A stretch of 64,000 nucleotides of DNA from Oceanospirillum linum. Its GTDB lineage: Bacteria > Pseudomonadota > Gammaproteobacteria > Pseudomonadales > Halomonadaceae. The notes under the pieces are model-generated. The model was not told the origin of the DNA, did no database searches, and worked only from the letters and a program-made list of their open reading frames with translations. Positions 1 through 8,141 of the stretch are shown piece by piece. The DNA is taken from the NCBI RefSeq assembly GCF_001995095.2, contig NZ_MTSD02000009.1:62001-126000 (forward strand). Direction: 5' to 3'. The first letter of the stretch is position 1. Each line of letters begins with the position of its first letter. The position numbers and the translations under genes are program-made.

Positions 1-390
1 CAGGATCAGGGGGTTTGGGTGCTGCCCGCGGGGCGCTCCCCGGATGATTATGATTGCCTGCCGTTGGCACTGGCGGAACCGGACTGCAAATTCCATAGCA
101 CGGCCCTTGATGGGCTGGATAAACTGGGGCGGGATTATCAGGTCTTAGCGGTGGCGAACAGTACCCTGTTGCTCTGTGAGATGGTACGCCAAAACGGCAT
201 GATCAGTGCGATGATCCGCTCCAGCGCACCGGAGGATCTCACTCTGGTTGAAGCGGGAACCCTGTTACCAGAGCTGACCTCGGTGTCTGTCGCACTGGTG
301 ATGTCCGCCAACGCACACCCAAAGATGCCGACCGCGCTGGTGCAAAAAATCAGTCAGGGGTTTGCTACGGGGCTAAGCCACCCGGATTGA
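1..390 (+). CDS. LysR-family transcriptional regulator, C-terminal part (truncated by window start)
   Basis: The reading frame is open from base 1 and ends at TGA 388-390, so only about 129 C-terminal residues are present. The fragment looks like subdomain II and the tail of a LysR effector-binding (periplasmic-binding-protein-like) domain. It has the usual stretch 'LLLCEMVRQNGMISAMIRS', followed by a strand-rich region with 'LPELTSVSVALVMS' and a closing helix. The DNA-binding HTH lies outside the window, so neither ligand nor target can be inferred. The GTG at 19 is internal and is not the start. The family call is fairly sure; the subfamily is unknown. Confidence 0.7.
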   Translation, partial: QDQGVWVLPAGRSPDDYDCLPLALAEPDCKFHSTALDGLDKLGRDYQVLAVANSTLLLCEMVRQNGMISAMIRSSAPEDLTLVEAGTLLPELTSVSVALVMSANAHPKMPTALVQKISQGFATGLSHPD

Positions 391-451
391 GCTTGCGGCG
401 ATGCCTCAGTACACTTGCGTCCTGTGATTCTTTCAGCCTGTGGATAAAATA

Positions 452-814
452 ATGTCATTTGATAAGTTACGAAGTCTTGTCTATTCAACGGAAACCGGTC
501 GCCTCTGCCCGGATTGTGAGCAGCCAGTCGATCGTTGTCGCTGTAAGCAGGCTGACGATGTCGTGCCTGAAGGTGATGGTATTGTCCGTCTTAAGCGGGA
601 AACCAAAGGTCGAAAAGGCAAAGGCGTAACCCTGATTGAAGGTGTACCGGTGACGCCTGCGGAACTGAAAAAGTTGGCAAAAGAGCTGAAAACCCGCTGC
701 GGTGTGGGCGGTGCGGTAAAAGATCATGTGATTGAAATTCAGGGTGATCAGCGGGATCTGCTGCTGACGCTGTTAACGGATAAAGGCTTTAAGGTGAAAA
801 AAGCCGGTGGCTGA
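452..814 (+). CDS. yciH: SUI1/eIF1-like translation factor YciH
   Basis: A 120-residue protein with a short N-terminal Cys-rich segment (CPDCEQPVDRCRC) and a C-terminal SUI1 fold. Typical SUI1 signatures are seen: 'GRKGKGVTLIEGVP', 'LKKLAKELKTRCGVGGAVKD', 'IEIQGDQRD', then a basic end. YciH proteins are bacterial relatives of eIF1 that bind the small ribosomal subunit and influence start-codon fidelity, mainly under stress. I chose ATG 452 over the upstream in-frame GTG 440 because the family usually starts just before the 'LVYST' segment. The stop overlaps the start of the next gene by 8 bases, so the two are probably co-translated. Confidence 0.9.
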   Translation: MSFDKLRSLVYSTETGRLCPDCEQPVDRCRCKQADDVVPEGDGIVRLKRETKGRKGKGVTLIEGVPVTPAELKKLAKELKTRCGVGGAVKDHVIEIQGDQRDLLLTLLTDKGFKVKKAGG

Positions 815-1100
815 TTGGTTTCTCTATGTCATAGAAACGGATGGTGAGCGCCTTTATACCGGTATCACCACGGACGTTACGCGTCGTGTAGCTGAACATG
901 AGTCCGGGAAAGGTGCGCGTTTTATGCGTGGCCGAAAAACCTATCGGCTTCGCCATCAGCAGAAACTGGGTAGCCGCAGTTTGGCTCTGAAAGCCGAATA
1001 TGCTTTTAAGCAATTACCACGACACCGCAAGCTTTACTGGATCGGGCAGGGGCATATTCCCTTTGATACTGACAGCGGCAAAATAGCGCAGGGGGCGTAA
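807..1100 (+). CDS. GIY-YIG nuclease superfamily protein (YhbQ/UPF0213-like)
   Basis: A 97-residue single-domain protein. The GIY-YIG core appears as 'FLYVIETDGERLYTGITTDVTRRVAEHESGKGARF', with the Tyr pair, the conserved Arg of 'DVTRRVAEH' and a downstream Glu in 'LALKAEYAFKQL'. These stand-alone proteins are related to the UvrC N-terminal nuclease; their cellular role is poorly defined. The GTG at 807 is forced by the overlap with yciH and gives the natural 'ADWFLYVI' N-terminus. Family membership is clear, function is not. Confidence 0.85.
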   Translation: MADWFLYVIETDGERLYTGITTDVTRRVAEHESGKGARFMRGRKTYRLRHQQKLGSRSLALKAEYAFKQLPRHRKLYWIGQGHIPFDTDSGKIAQGA

Positions 1101-1128
1101 AAAAGTATCGACCATAGAGGTCTCTGCT

Positions 1129-1134
1129 TATAAT
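1129..1134 (+). promoter_or_regulatory. candidate sigma70 -10 box before the truncated hemoglobin gene
   Basis: A perfect TATAAT lies 86 bases before the hemoglobin start, in the gap after the GIY-YIG gene. The -35 region is weak (TCGACC at 1108-1113, short 15-bp spacer). Assignment rests on the -10 only. Confidence 0.4.
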
Positions 1135-1219
1135 GCCCTGACTTTTTATCAGCAGACTCTAATTAAAAGATGGAGACTCCTTAATCAGAGCTGCACTCAT
1201 CAATTAAGAGTACCGCACC

Positions 1220-1630
1220 ATGAGTACACCGGAAGATAATCGTGCCTACGGCGAAGGGGATAAATCATTTCTGACCGCAGGTGGTGAAGCAGGGTTGAAA
1301 CAGTTAGCGGATGATTTTTACCAGGCAATGTCTACCCTGCCTGAAGCGCAGCATATTCTCAGTATGCACAAGGAAGATCTGGCGATCTCCAGCGATAAGC
1401 TTTACCGCTTTCTTTGTGGTTGGCTGGGAGGCCCTAAACTGTATCGGGAAAAATACGGTTCCATCGCCATTCCAAAGGCCCATGCCCATCTGGATATCGG
1501 CATAGAGGAGCGGGATGCATGGTTGGGTTGTATGGCAGAAGCACTGAAAGATAAAGACTACCCGCAGGATTTTAAAGATTACCTGCTGGAAGCTCTGATG
1601 TTTCCTGCTAATCGCTGTCGTAACCGTTAA
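1220..1630 (+). CDS. group II truncated hemoglobin (TrHbO)
   Basis: A 136-residue protein with the 2-on-2 globin pattern. Group II marks are visible: 'FLCGWLGGPKLYREKYG' in helix E/EF, the likely proximal heme ligand His90 in 'HAHLDIGIEERDAWLGCM', and the conserved Trp101 at the G8 position. Group II truncated hemoglobins bind O2 or NO and are linked to peroxide or NO chemistry and respiration. The start ATG follows 'TACCGCACC' without a strong Shine-Dalgarno, but no better start exists. It stands alone, facing a 2OG-oxygenase gene on the other strand. Confidence 0.92.
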   Translation: MSTPEDNRAYGEGDKSFLTAGGEAGLKQLADDFYQAMSTLPEAQHILSMHKEDLAISSDKLYRFLCGWLGGPKLYREKYGSIAIPKAHAHLDIGIEERDAWLGCMAEALKDKDYPQDFKDYLLEALMFPANRCRNR

Positions 1631-1650
1631 CCTTGTCTCTTTATGTTTTT

Positions 1651-1723
1651 GTGGGTCGGGCTTCAGCCCGTCGGCGCCTGTATTTGACAGCGCCGCTGAC
1701 GCCCTGAAGAGCGGCCTACAGGT
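1651..1723. repeat. REP-like inverted pair between convergent genes
   Basis: The left arm begins GTGGGTCGGGCTTCAGCCCG and contains the hairpin CGGGCT-tc-AGCCCG. Read from the other strand, the right arm begins GTAGGCCGCTCTTCAGGGCG. The two arms face each other around a smaller inverted pair, CGGCGC/GCGCCG. The GTRGGYCG head is shared with the element at 4194-4334, which suggests one dispersed family. It may also end transcription from both sides. Confidence 0.55.
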
Positions 1724-1729
1724 TAGGTG

Positions 1730-2419
1730 TTACAGCGGAATCTCTCCTTCCCTAATGCGGAACCAGACTGCAATGCTGTAACGGATATCGTGAGTTGTCA
1801 GCACTTCATGGGGAAAATCTTCGCTTAAAAAGGCCGCCACCGTGCCGGCCTTGGGGGGCAAGGTTATAATAGGTTCGTTGTTTTCTAGGCCACCTTCACT
1901 GACCTCGGGGTAAAGTAGCAACTCTCCCCCCTGATCCTGAGTCCAGTCGGGGTTGAGGTAGAATACCAGGGTCATAATCCGGTTACGCTGGCCCTTAAAG
2001 CTGTCCACATGTTTTTTATAAAACTGGCCGGGCTCATAAATAGCATACATGGCTTCGTAGTGGTTCATCCCCAGAAACAAACGCCGATTAACAGCGGTCA
2101 TTAGCTGATCCAGCATCTGCATAAAAAGATTCTGAGTCTCGTTGATATTCTCCAGCCAGCAGATGCGGTCTGACCGGATGTCCTCCCGGCGGACAAAATC
2201 CAGTTCACGTCCAATGCCCGCCTTATGGAACTTTTCCTGCCGATCCAGTGCCATAAGATCCTGCCGCATGAGGTCGACAAAAGCTGCACTGAGGAAATTC
2301 TCAACCACGGTCCAGCCACTCTGGTATAGGTCTGTACAAATCTGATCGATATCTTTCTGGCTTACCAGACTGGCAGAGCAGCTGTCCGATTGTAATACAG
2401 TATTGAGAATAGGGTTCAT
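1730..2419 (-). CDS. 2OG-Fe(II) oxygenase, prolyl 4-hydroxylase-like
   Basis: A 229-residue protein of the prolyl 4-hydroxylase/SM-20 type. The double-stranded beta-helix carries the full facial triad His137-x-Asp139 ('KKHVDSF') and His204 ('FPHEV'), plus Arg213 ('RYSIAVWF') as the likely 2-oxoglutarate anchor. 'GGELLLYPE' is another family mark. A Pseudomonas relative is known to hydroxylate a proline of EF-Tu, so a translation factor is a reasonable but unproven substrate. Transcription converges with the hemoglobin gene across the REP-like element. The start ATG at 2419 has a weak upstream AG-rich site. Confidence 0.85.
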   Translation of the reverse strand: MNPILNTVLQSDSCSASLVSQKDIDQICTDLYQSGWTVVENFLSAAFVDLMRQDLMALDRQEKFHKAGIGRELDFVRREDIRSDRICWLENINETQNLFMQMLDQLMTAVNRRLFLGMNHYEAMYAIYEPGQFYKKHVDSFKGQRNRIMTLVFYLNPDWTQDQGGELLLYPEVSEGGLENNEPIITLPPKAGTVAAFLSEDFPHEVLTTHDIRYSIAVWFRIREGEIPL

Positions 2420-2819
2420 GGCAGACCTCTGGCATAAGAGCAGTTGCAGGGTGTTTCCTGACTGACCGGAGTAAAGGCTTATACCCTATATTTTTAAGAC
2501 TGGGAAGCAGGCTTTCTCAGGGCGTTTTGCGATTATTTTGAACACGTAGTACGTGCTTCTGACTTCGTCCTTAAAATGCGCTTATTATGCGGTGATAGGC
2601 GGGCTAATCTCCGGTTTTGGGGGGCAAACAGGTGCTGACTCGCCGGATAAAAGATTGTGGACGAAAGAATTTCCTCCCGGTGTTAGTGGGAATCTCTGAT
2701 TTTCTTAAAAGATACCGGACTAATGTCACTTTATATCGAATTATGGCGATCCAGGGGTGCATCTGGCCTGATATTCATGAATAATGCTGCACCAAGAAAA
2801 ATAAGCACAGGGTGGCATA
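2420..2819. other. intergenic region between divergent genes, with a 13-bp palindrome
   Basis: About 400 bases between the divergently read oxygenase and diguanylate cyclase genes. No coding frame is convincing. A perfect 13-bp palindrome CACGTAGTACGTG lies at 2543-2555 and could bind a dimeric regulator; no clear promoter is assigned. Confidence 0.4.
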
Positions 2820-3611
2820 ATGCCAGATAGCAATCGCACGCATCTGATCGAAAAGGCCAGACGTATTGCCCAGTACAGTCTGATGGGCTATTTATTGCGG
2901 GCAACGCTTTGGCCAACGCTGCTTTCTGCCGCGCTGTGCTATAGTTTCTATCTGCTTTGGGCTCCCGGGTGCTTCAATATTCCGGTTGCGGTTTCCCTGC
3001 CTGTAATGGCTCCTTTACTTATTTCAGCCATGATCAGTCTCCCTCATTATCGTCTGTTTAAGACATTGGCTGAGGAACACGAGACCCTTGAGCGAGAAGT
3101 GCACCGGCGTCGCTCTCTGGAGCATGATCTGCGTTTGCAAGCGAACACGGACACACTAACCGGTTTATCCAATCGTCGTGCTTTCTTCGAAGAGGGCGTC
3201 CGCCGTTTGCGGGATGAGCCCCAGACATTAGTGATTATCGACCTGGACTTTTTCAAACAGGTCAATGATCGCTTTGGTCACGATATTGGCGATCATGTTC
3301 TGATCCATATTGCCCGAATGTTATCGGATCATTTTGAACCTGAAGCGCTGCTGGCTCGAATGGGGGGCGAGGAGTTTGCTCTGCTATCCGGATTGAAAGA
3401 AAAAGAGCTGATTGAACAGCTACAATTCCTTAATGGCATGCTGACCGGCCAACCCCTTATTGTGCTGGGGCGTAAGATTAACACCAGCTTAAGTGCCGGC
3501 ATCGTCAGGATTAATCAGAATGGCAGCTTGCAGGAAGGTATCATTGCTGCCGATACTTATCTTTATAAAGCTAAAGCTAACGGCCGTTGTCAGGTTCAGT
3601 CCGCGATATAA
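2820..3611 (+). CDS. membrane-anchored diguanylate cyclase (GGDEF)
   Basis: A 263-residue protein. Two hydrophobic segments (about residues 28-50 and 55-75) are followed by a helical linker (80-105) and a GGDEF domain. The entry motif 'DTLTGLSNRRAF', the metal Asp141 in 'IIDLDFFKQVND' and the signature GGEEF (182-186) are intact, so c-di-GMP synthesis from GTP is expected. The inhibitory I-site RxxD is absent; that position reads EPEA. There is no recognisable periplasmic sensor domain. The ATG at 2820 gives a sensible cytoplasmic N-terminus. Confidence 0.88.
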   Translation: MPDSNRTHLIEKARRIAQYSLMGYLLRATLWPTLLSAALCYSFYLLWAPGCFNIPVAVSLPVMAPLLISAMISLPHYRLFKTLAEEHETLEREVHRRRSLEHDLRLQANTDTLTGLSNRRAFFEEGVRRLRDEPQTLVIIDLDFFKQVNDRFGHDIGDHVLIHIARMLSDHFEPEALLARMGGEEFALLSGLKEKELIEQLQFLNGMLTGQPLIVLGRKINTSLSAGIVRINQNGSLQEGIIAADTYLYKAKANGRCQVQSAI

Positions 3612-3644
3612 TTTGCTGCTCCGGCAACCCTGTCAGGAGTACTT

Positions 3645-4178
3645 ATGTATTATCAGTTCGCACTATCTCCATTAGGTTCTCTTATGCTGGCGGAGCAACA
3701 GGCTAATACTGGTTTGTCGCTGCTCTATATTGGCGACTCGCCAGAAGTTCTGATGGCCGAAGCAGAGGCGGCTTTTCCTGATCGCCACTGGCAGCGATCC
3801 GATCATCTGATGCCATATCTTGAGCAGATCTGTTCTGCGCTGGTGAACCAATCCCCTTTCCCTGAATTGCCGCTTAATCTGGCTGGAACCGCCTTTCAGC
3901 AACAGGTCTGGCAGGCTCTGCAGGATATTCCTTTTGGTGAAACGATCAGCTACAGCCAGCTGGCAGAAAGATTAGGCATGCCTACGGCTGTGCGAGCGGT
4001 GGCCAGTGCCTGCGGTGCTAATCAGGTGGCCTTGTTGATTCCCTGTCATCGGGTGGTACGTAAGAATGGTGACTTGTCAGGGTATCGGTGGGGAATTGCC
4101 CGCAAGCGACAGTTGTTGGTGATGGAGGCTGGCGATGAGGGAAAGAAAACCAAAAGGGAATCAAGGCCTACCTGCTGA
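3645..4178 (+). CDS. ogt: methylated-DNA--[protein]-cysteine S-methyltransferase
   Basis: A 177-residue suicide repair protein that takes O6-alkyl groups from guanine onto a cysteine. The active site PCHRVV places the acceptor at Cys134. The recognition helix is visible as 'ISYSQLAERLGMPTAVRAVASACGANQ', with its Arg finger. The N-terminal domain is of the Ogt type; no Ada DNA-binding domain is fused. The last ~17 residues (KKTKRESRPTC) are a basic tail beyond the usual end. It follows the cyclase gene by 33 bases with 'CAGGAG' ahead of the ATG, so the two may be co-transcribed. Confidence 0.93.
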   Translation: MYYQFALSPLGSLMLAEQQANTGLSLLYIGDSPEVLMAEAEAAFPDRHWQRSDHLMPYLEQICSALVNQSPFPELPLNLAGTAFQQQVWQALQDIPFGETISYSQLAERLGMPTAVRAVASACGANQVALLIPCHRVVRKNGDLSGYRWGIARKRQLLVMEAGDEGKKTKRESRPTC

Positions 4179-4193
4179 TTACTCACCTCGACC

Positions 4194-4334
4194 GTAGGTC
4201 GTATAAGCGCCGTGGGCGCGTCATACGACATTGGGGTTTTATGGCATCTGGTGTGATCATGGGAAATGCCGGATGACGCGCCAATCAATATCCGTGTGAT
4301 TTCAGATGCTGTGTATAGCGCTTATCCGGCCTAC
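4194..4334. repeat. REP/BIME-like pair of inverted elements
   Basis: Two elements in opposite orientation. At 4194-4229, GTAGGTCGTATAAGCGCC closes into a hairpin with GGCGC...ATACGAC. At the other end (minus strand from 4334), GTAGGCCGGATAAGCGC pairs distantly with GCCGGATGACGCGCC at 4268-4282. The GTAGG head and GGATAAGCGC stem resemble enterobacterial REP sequences, but this is a likeness only. The pair lies downstream of both ogt and glcB. Confidence 0.6.
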
Positions 4335-4375
4335 TTGTTGTGTTCTGACGTCTTTGATTCCGGAAGCCTATAAAC

Positions 4376-4410
4376 CAAAAAGCCCCGACCTTTTCAGGAT
4401 CGGGGCTTTG
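4376..4410 (-). terminator. Rho-independent terminator of glcB (possibly bidirectional)
   Basis: Stem AGCCCCGA/TCGGGGCT with an 11-base loop. On the minus strand it is followed by TTTTTGG (from 4381-4377) and lies 26 bases after the glcB stop. The plus-strand T-run is shorter (TTTG), so termination from that side would be weaker. Confidence 0.85.
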
Positions 4411-4435
4411 TCAGCTTTAAGCGTTTAACCGGCGT

Positions 4436-6607
4436 TTAGGCCTGTTGTGCTTTTAGCTTCAGGCGGCATTCATGCAGCAGGGGTTCGGTGTAACCACTTG
4501 GCTGTTTGGTGCCTTCAAACACCAGTTTGCAGGCGGCTTCGAAGGCGATGCCGTCGAAGTTAGGTGCCATTGGCGTGTAGGTTGGGTCGTTGGCGTTCTG
4601 ACGATCGACAACACCGGCCATGCGCTTCATGGTTTCCATCACCTGTTCTTCAGAGCAGATACCGTGATGCAGCCAGTTGGCGATATGTTGGCTGGAGATA
4701 CGCAGGGTTGCGCGGTCTTCCATCAAGCCTACATCGTTGATATCAGGAACCTTGGAACAACCGACACCCTGATCAACCCAGCGTACTACGTAGCCGAGAA
4801 TACCCTGTGCGTTGTTGTCCAGCTCTTGCTGAATCTCTTGTGCTGACCAGCTTGGATTTGGCTCAACCGGAATGGTCAGAATGTCATCCAGATTAGCACG
4901 GCCACGGACCTTGATCTCACCCTGACGGGCAAAAACATCAACCTTGTGGTAGTGCAGGGCGTGCAGGGTGGCTGCCGTCGGAGACGGAACCCATGCGGTG
5001 TTAGCACCGGACATAGGGTGGCCGATTTTTGCTTTCAGCATGTCGGCCATCAGATCCGGCATGGCCCACATACCTTTACCGATCTGAGCTTTACCACTTA
5101 GGCCGCATTCCAGGCCAACGTCCACGTTCCAGTTTTCATAGGCACCAATCCAGGGAGCGGCTTTCATTTCACCTTTGCGGATCATTGGGCCTGCTTCCAT
5201 AGAGGTGTGGATCTCATCGCCGGTACGGTCGAGGAAGCCGGTGTTGATAAATACGGTGCGGTCTTTCGCCGCGCGGATACACTCTTTCAGGTTTACCGTG
5301 GTGCGACGCTCTTCATCCATGATGCCCATTTTCAGGGTGAAGCGGGCAAGACCCAGTGCGTCTTCAATGCGGCCAAACAGTTCGTTAGCAAAGGCCACTT
5401 CTTCCGGGCCGTGCATCTTAGGCTTAACGATATACATGGAGCCTGTGGTGGTGTTGCTGAACTGGCCCTGACCTTTCAGGTCATGCAGGGAGATCAGCGA
5501 GGTACAGATACCGTCAATGATGCCTTCAGGGACTTCGTTGCCGTCTTTGTCCAGGATGGCGTTGTTGGTCATCAGATGGCCGACGTTACGTACGAACATC
5601 AGGCTGCGACCTTTCAGTGCCATCGGTGAACCATCTTTACCGGTGTACTCGCGGTCACCGTTAATGCGACGGGTAAAGGTTTTGCCACCTTTGGTGACTT
5701 CTTCGGTCAAGTCGCCTTTCATTAGACCGAGCCAGTTGCGGTAGATCACCACTTTATCATCCGCATCTACAGCGGCTACGGAGTCTTCACAGTCCATAAT
5801 GGTGGTCAGGGCAGATTCCATCACCACATCTTTAACGCCGGCTGCGTCATCTTTGCCGATCAGGTGGGTACGGTCGACCTGGATCTCAAAGTGCATGCCG
5901 TTGTTCACTAGCAGTACAGAATCCGGGGCTTGGGTATTGCCGTTGTAGCCAACAAACTGGTCAGGGTTAGCAAGGCCGGTTTCCGTGCCATCTTTCAGGG
6001 TAACAACCAGTGCGCCCTCTTTAACGGCGTATAGTGTCGCCTGGGTGCGGTCGCCGGAAGCTAAAGGCGCTGCTTCATTCAGGAAGTTGCGGGCAAACTC
6101 GATCACTTTTGCGCCGCGAACAGGATTATAGCTACTGCCTTTCTCTGCGCCGTTTTCTTCAGAGATCGCATCGGTGCCATAGAGTGCATCATACAGGCTA
6201 CCCCAACGGGCATTGGCGGCGTTCAATGCAAAACGGGCATTCATAACCGGAACCACCAACTGAGGGCCGGCCATGGTTGCCATTTCCGGGTCTACATTGG
6301 CGGTGTTGATTGTAAAGTCATCACCTTCAGGCAGCAGGTAGCCGATCTCACTCAGAAAGTCTTTGTAGGCGCCTAGGTCGAAGGCCTGGCCTTTGCGGTC
6401 ACGGTGCCACTGATCGATCTGTGCCTGAATCTGTTCACGTTTTGCCAACAGTTCACGGTTGCGGGGCGCCAGATCATGGACGATGGCATCGAACTGTGTC
6501 CAGAAGTGTGCAACGTCAACACCTGTGCCGGGTGCCGCATCATTGCTGATAAAATCGTAGAGTGTTTTTGCAACACTTAAGTTGCCGATCTGAACGCGTT
6601 CAGTCAT
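4436..6607 (-). CDS. glcB: malate synthase G
   Basis: A 723-residue protein, the usual length for monomeric malate synthase G. It condenses glyoxylate with acetyl-CoA to malate. Family segments are clear throughout: the N-terminal '[20 protein letters not shown]', '[16 protein letters not shown]', '[14 protein letters not shown]', '[20 protein letters not shown]', '[14 protein letters not shown]' and '[14 protein letters not shown]'. The gene stands alone with its own terminator and a long upstream region, as is common for glcB. No isocitrate lyase or glycolate oxidase gene is nearby, so its metabolic supply is elsewhere. Confidence 0.97.
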   Translation of the reverse strand: MTERVQIGNLSVAKTLYDFISNDAAPGTGVDVAHFWTQFDAIVHDLAPRNRELLAKREQIQAQIDQWHRDRKGQAFDLGAYKDFLSEIGYLLPEGDDFTINTANVDPEMATMAGPQLVVPVMNARFALNAANARWGSLYDALYGTDAISEENGAEKGSSYNPVRGAKVIEFARNFLNEAAPLASGDRTQATLYAVKEGALVVTLKDGTETGLANPDQFVGYNGNTQAPDSVLLVNNGMHFEIQVDRTHLIGKDDAAGVKDVVMESALTTIMDCEDSVAAVDADDKVVIYRNWLGLMKGDLTEEVTKGGKTFTRRINGDREYTGKDGSPMALKGRSLMFVRNVGHLMTNNAILDKDGNEVPEGIIDGICTSLISLHDLKGQGQFSNTTTGSMYIVKPKMHGPEEVAFANELFGRIEDALGLARFTLKMGIMDEERRTTVNLKECIRAAKDRTVFINTGFLDRTGDEIHTSMEAGPMIRKGEMKAAPWIGAYENWNVDVGLECGLSGKAQIGKGMWAMPDLMADMLKAKIGHPMSGANTAWVPSPTAATLHALHYHKVDVFARQGEIKVRGRANLDDILTIPVEPNPSWSAQEIQQELDNNAQGILGYVVRWVDQGVGCSKVPDINDVGLMEDRATLRISSQHIANWLHHGICSEEQVMETMKRMAGVVDRQNANDPTYTPMAPNFDGIAFEAACKLVFEGTKQPSGYTEPLLHECRLKLKAQQA

Positions 6608-7070
6608 GGAAAGTGCCTCTGTCTAAAAATTGTGCCTAAAAAAGTTTAAAGCTATGCCCGAAGCGACACCCGATCTGGGTGCTGCTGCCAGCAGGAAGTT
6701 GATACGATCCCATGTGCCGTGGGAGTGATCAGAGCTTCGTTGTCGTTCCTGTCAGACTTTTTCTCGGTTGTCTGTTAGGGAGTCCCTTCTGTCCGATGTG
6801 CCGTCTTTCAGAAAGGGGCTGTACTGCCAGAGCGGTACAGTGCCCCGTAAAGATACCTGAAAGCACTGGCATTTGTCCCTAGATGTACGCCTAATGAATA
6901 AGACCATTGCGACGGGCAGGTCACAAAGTTGAAGGGATCGGGTCGTGCCGTTGCCTGAGTCAGGTATGGGCTTCTTAAACGGGACGTTTTTATAAATAAG
7001 TGTTTCTGAGGTAGGATGCCAACCCCGATTCTATTGAATTACAGGCCGATGTAGGGAAAAACGCTCAGCC
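6608..7070. other. intergenic region upstream of glcB, with an imperfect inverted repeat
   Basis: About 460 bases between divergent genes. An inverted repeat at 6815-6846 (GGGGCTGTAC near one end, GTACAGTGCCCC at the other) could be an operator or the foot of a leader RNA. No coding frame or tRNA is evident. Confidence 0.4.
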
Positions 7071-8051
7071 ATGACTGCAAAAAACATACAAAATGCAGAC
7101 CCTTTTCATGCCGCTATGCTGCGTAAAATATTGCTGGCAGAGGTGGAGTCGGATAACCCCATGCTCCACAGAATCAAGCGTACCTATAGTGATTTCTATG
7201 GTCTGAGCCGTTTGCCGTCATCGGAACATCTCTGGGGCTGTGTCCGGTCTGATACCTATGAGGTGGTCTATCAGACATTTCTTCCGTCACGGGAACCAGG
7301 AGCGGTCTCCAATGGCTGCTTTTATCTGTTGCATGGTTATTATGACCATATTGGCCTCTACACCCATCTGATTCAGTTTCTATTGGCAGAGGGCTATGAG
7401 GTTGTGGCGGTCGATCTTCCCGGGCATGGTTTATCATCGGGCCCAAGAGCTTCGATTATCTCCTTTGATGAGTATAGTCGGGCGCTTTGGCAGGTGATGC
7501 AGCTCACTGTGCAGCAGCGGGCCAAGCCACTGAACCTGATCGGTCAGAGTACGGGTGGGGCTGTGATTATTGATTGGTTGCTACGCAGCCCTTTTAAAGA
7601 AGAGTTTACGCTTGATAAAGTTGTGTTGTTGGCACCTCTGGTGAAGCCCTGGAACTGGACTCAGGGGCTGATCAGCTTTTATCTGCTGTCGCCTTTCATC
7701 AATCGACTGAAGCGCCGTTTCTCTGAAAATAGCCATGATGAAAATTTTCTGCGTTTTCTTAAAGAAGAGCCGCTGCAGTACAACTATCTGGCGGTGGATT
7801 GGGTCCGGGCGCTATCCCGCTGGATTCCGGCGATTGAAGCCGCTGACCCGGTATCAGCAAATTGTCTGATTTTGCAGGGAGAGGAAGATCGTACGGTGGA
7901 CTGGCAGAATAATCTCGATACCTTATTGGAAAAATTCCCTAATGCTGAAGTTTGTCGCTATCCCGGCGCACGTCACCACCTGGTAAATGAAAGTGAGGTA
8001 TATCGCTTGCAGTGGATGGCGGGTTTACGTTCTTTTTTGCGACATAAATAA
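7071..8051 (+). CDS. alpha/beta hydrolase (monoglyceride lipase / lysophospholipase-like)
   Basis: A 326-residue hydrolase. The oxyanion-hole strand 'YLLHGYYDH' is followed by 'VDLPGHGLSSGPR', then the nucleophile elbow G-Q-S-T-G with Ser160. The acid is probably in 'LQGEEDRTVDW' and the base in 'GARHHLVNE'. No signal peptide is seen. It resembles the serine aminopeptidase S33/lysophospholipase group; an acyl-ester substrate is a guess. The next gene starts about 90 bases downstream on the same strand, so an operon with the lipoprotein genes is possible. Confidence 0.85.
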   Translation: MTAKNIQNADPFHAAMLRKILLAEVESDNPMLHRIKRTYSDFYGLSRLPSSEHLWGCVRSDTYEVVYQTFLPSREPGAVSNGCFYLLHGYYDHIGLYTHLIQFLLAEGYEVVAVDLPGHGLSSGPRASIISFDEYSRALWQVMQLTVQQRAKPLNLIGQSTGGAVIIDWLLRSPFKEEFTLDKVVLLAPLVKPWNWTQGLISFYLLSPFINRLKRRFSENSHDENFLRFLKEEPLQYNYLAVDWVRALSRWIPAIEAADPVSANCLILQGEEDRTVDWQNNLDTLLEKFPNAEVCRYPGARHHLVNESEVYRLQWMAGLRSFLRHK

Positions 8052-8141
8052 CGTCAGGTGACAAGGTTTCTGCTGAATAATCGCTCCGGTCAGTCTCTGA
8101 TGTGGGCAGGGTTATGGTGCTGTTATGATAGAGGATGTCAG

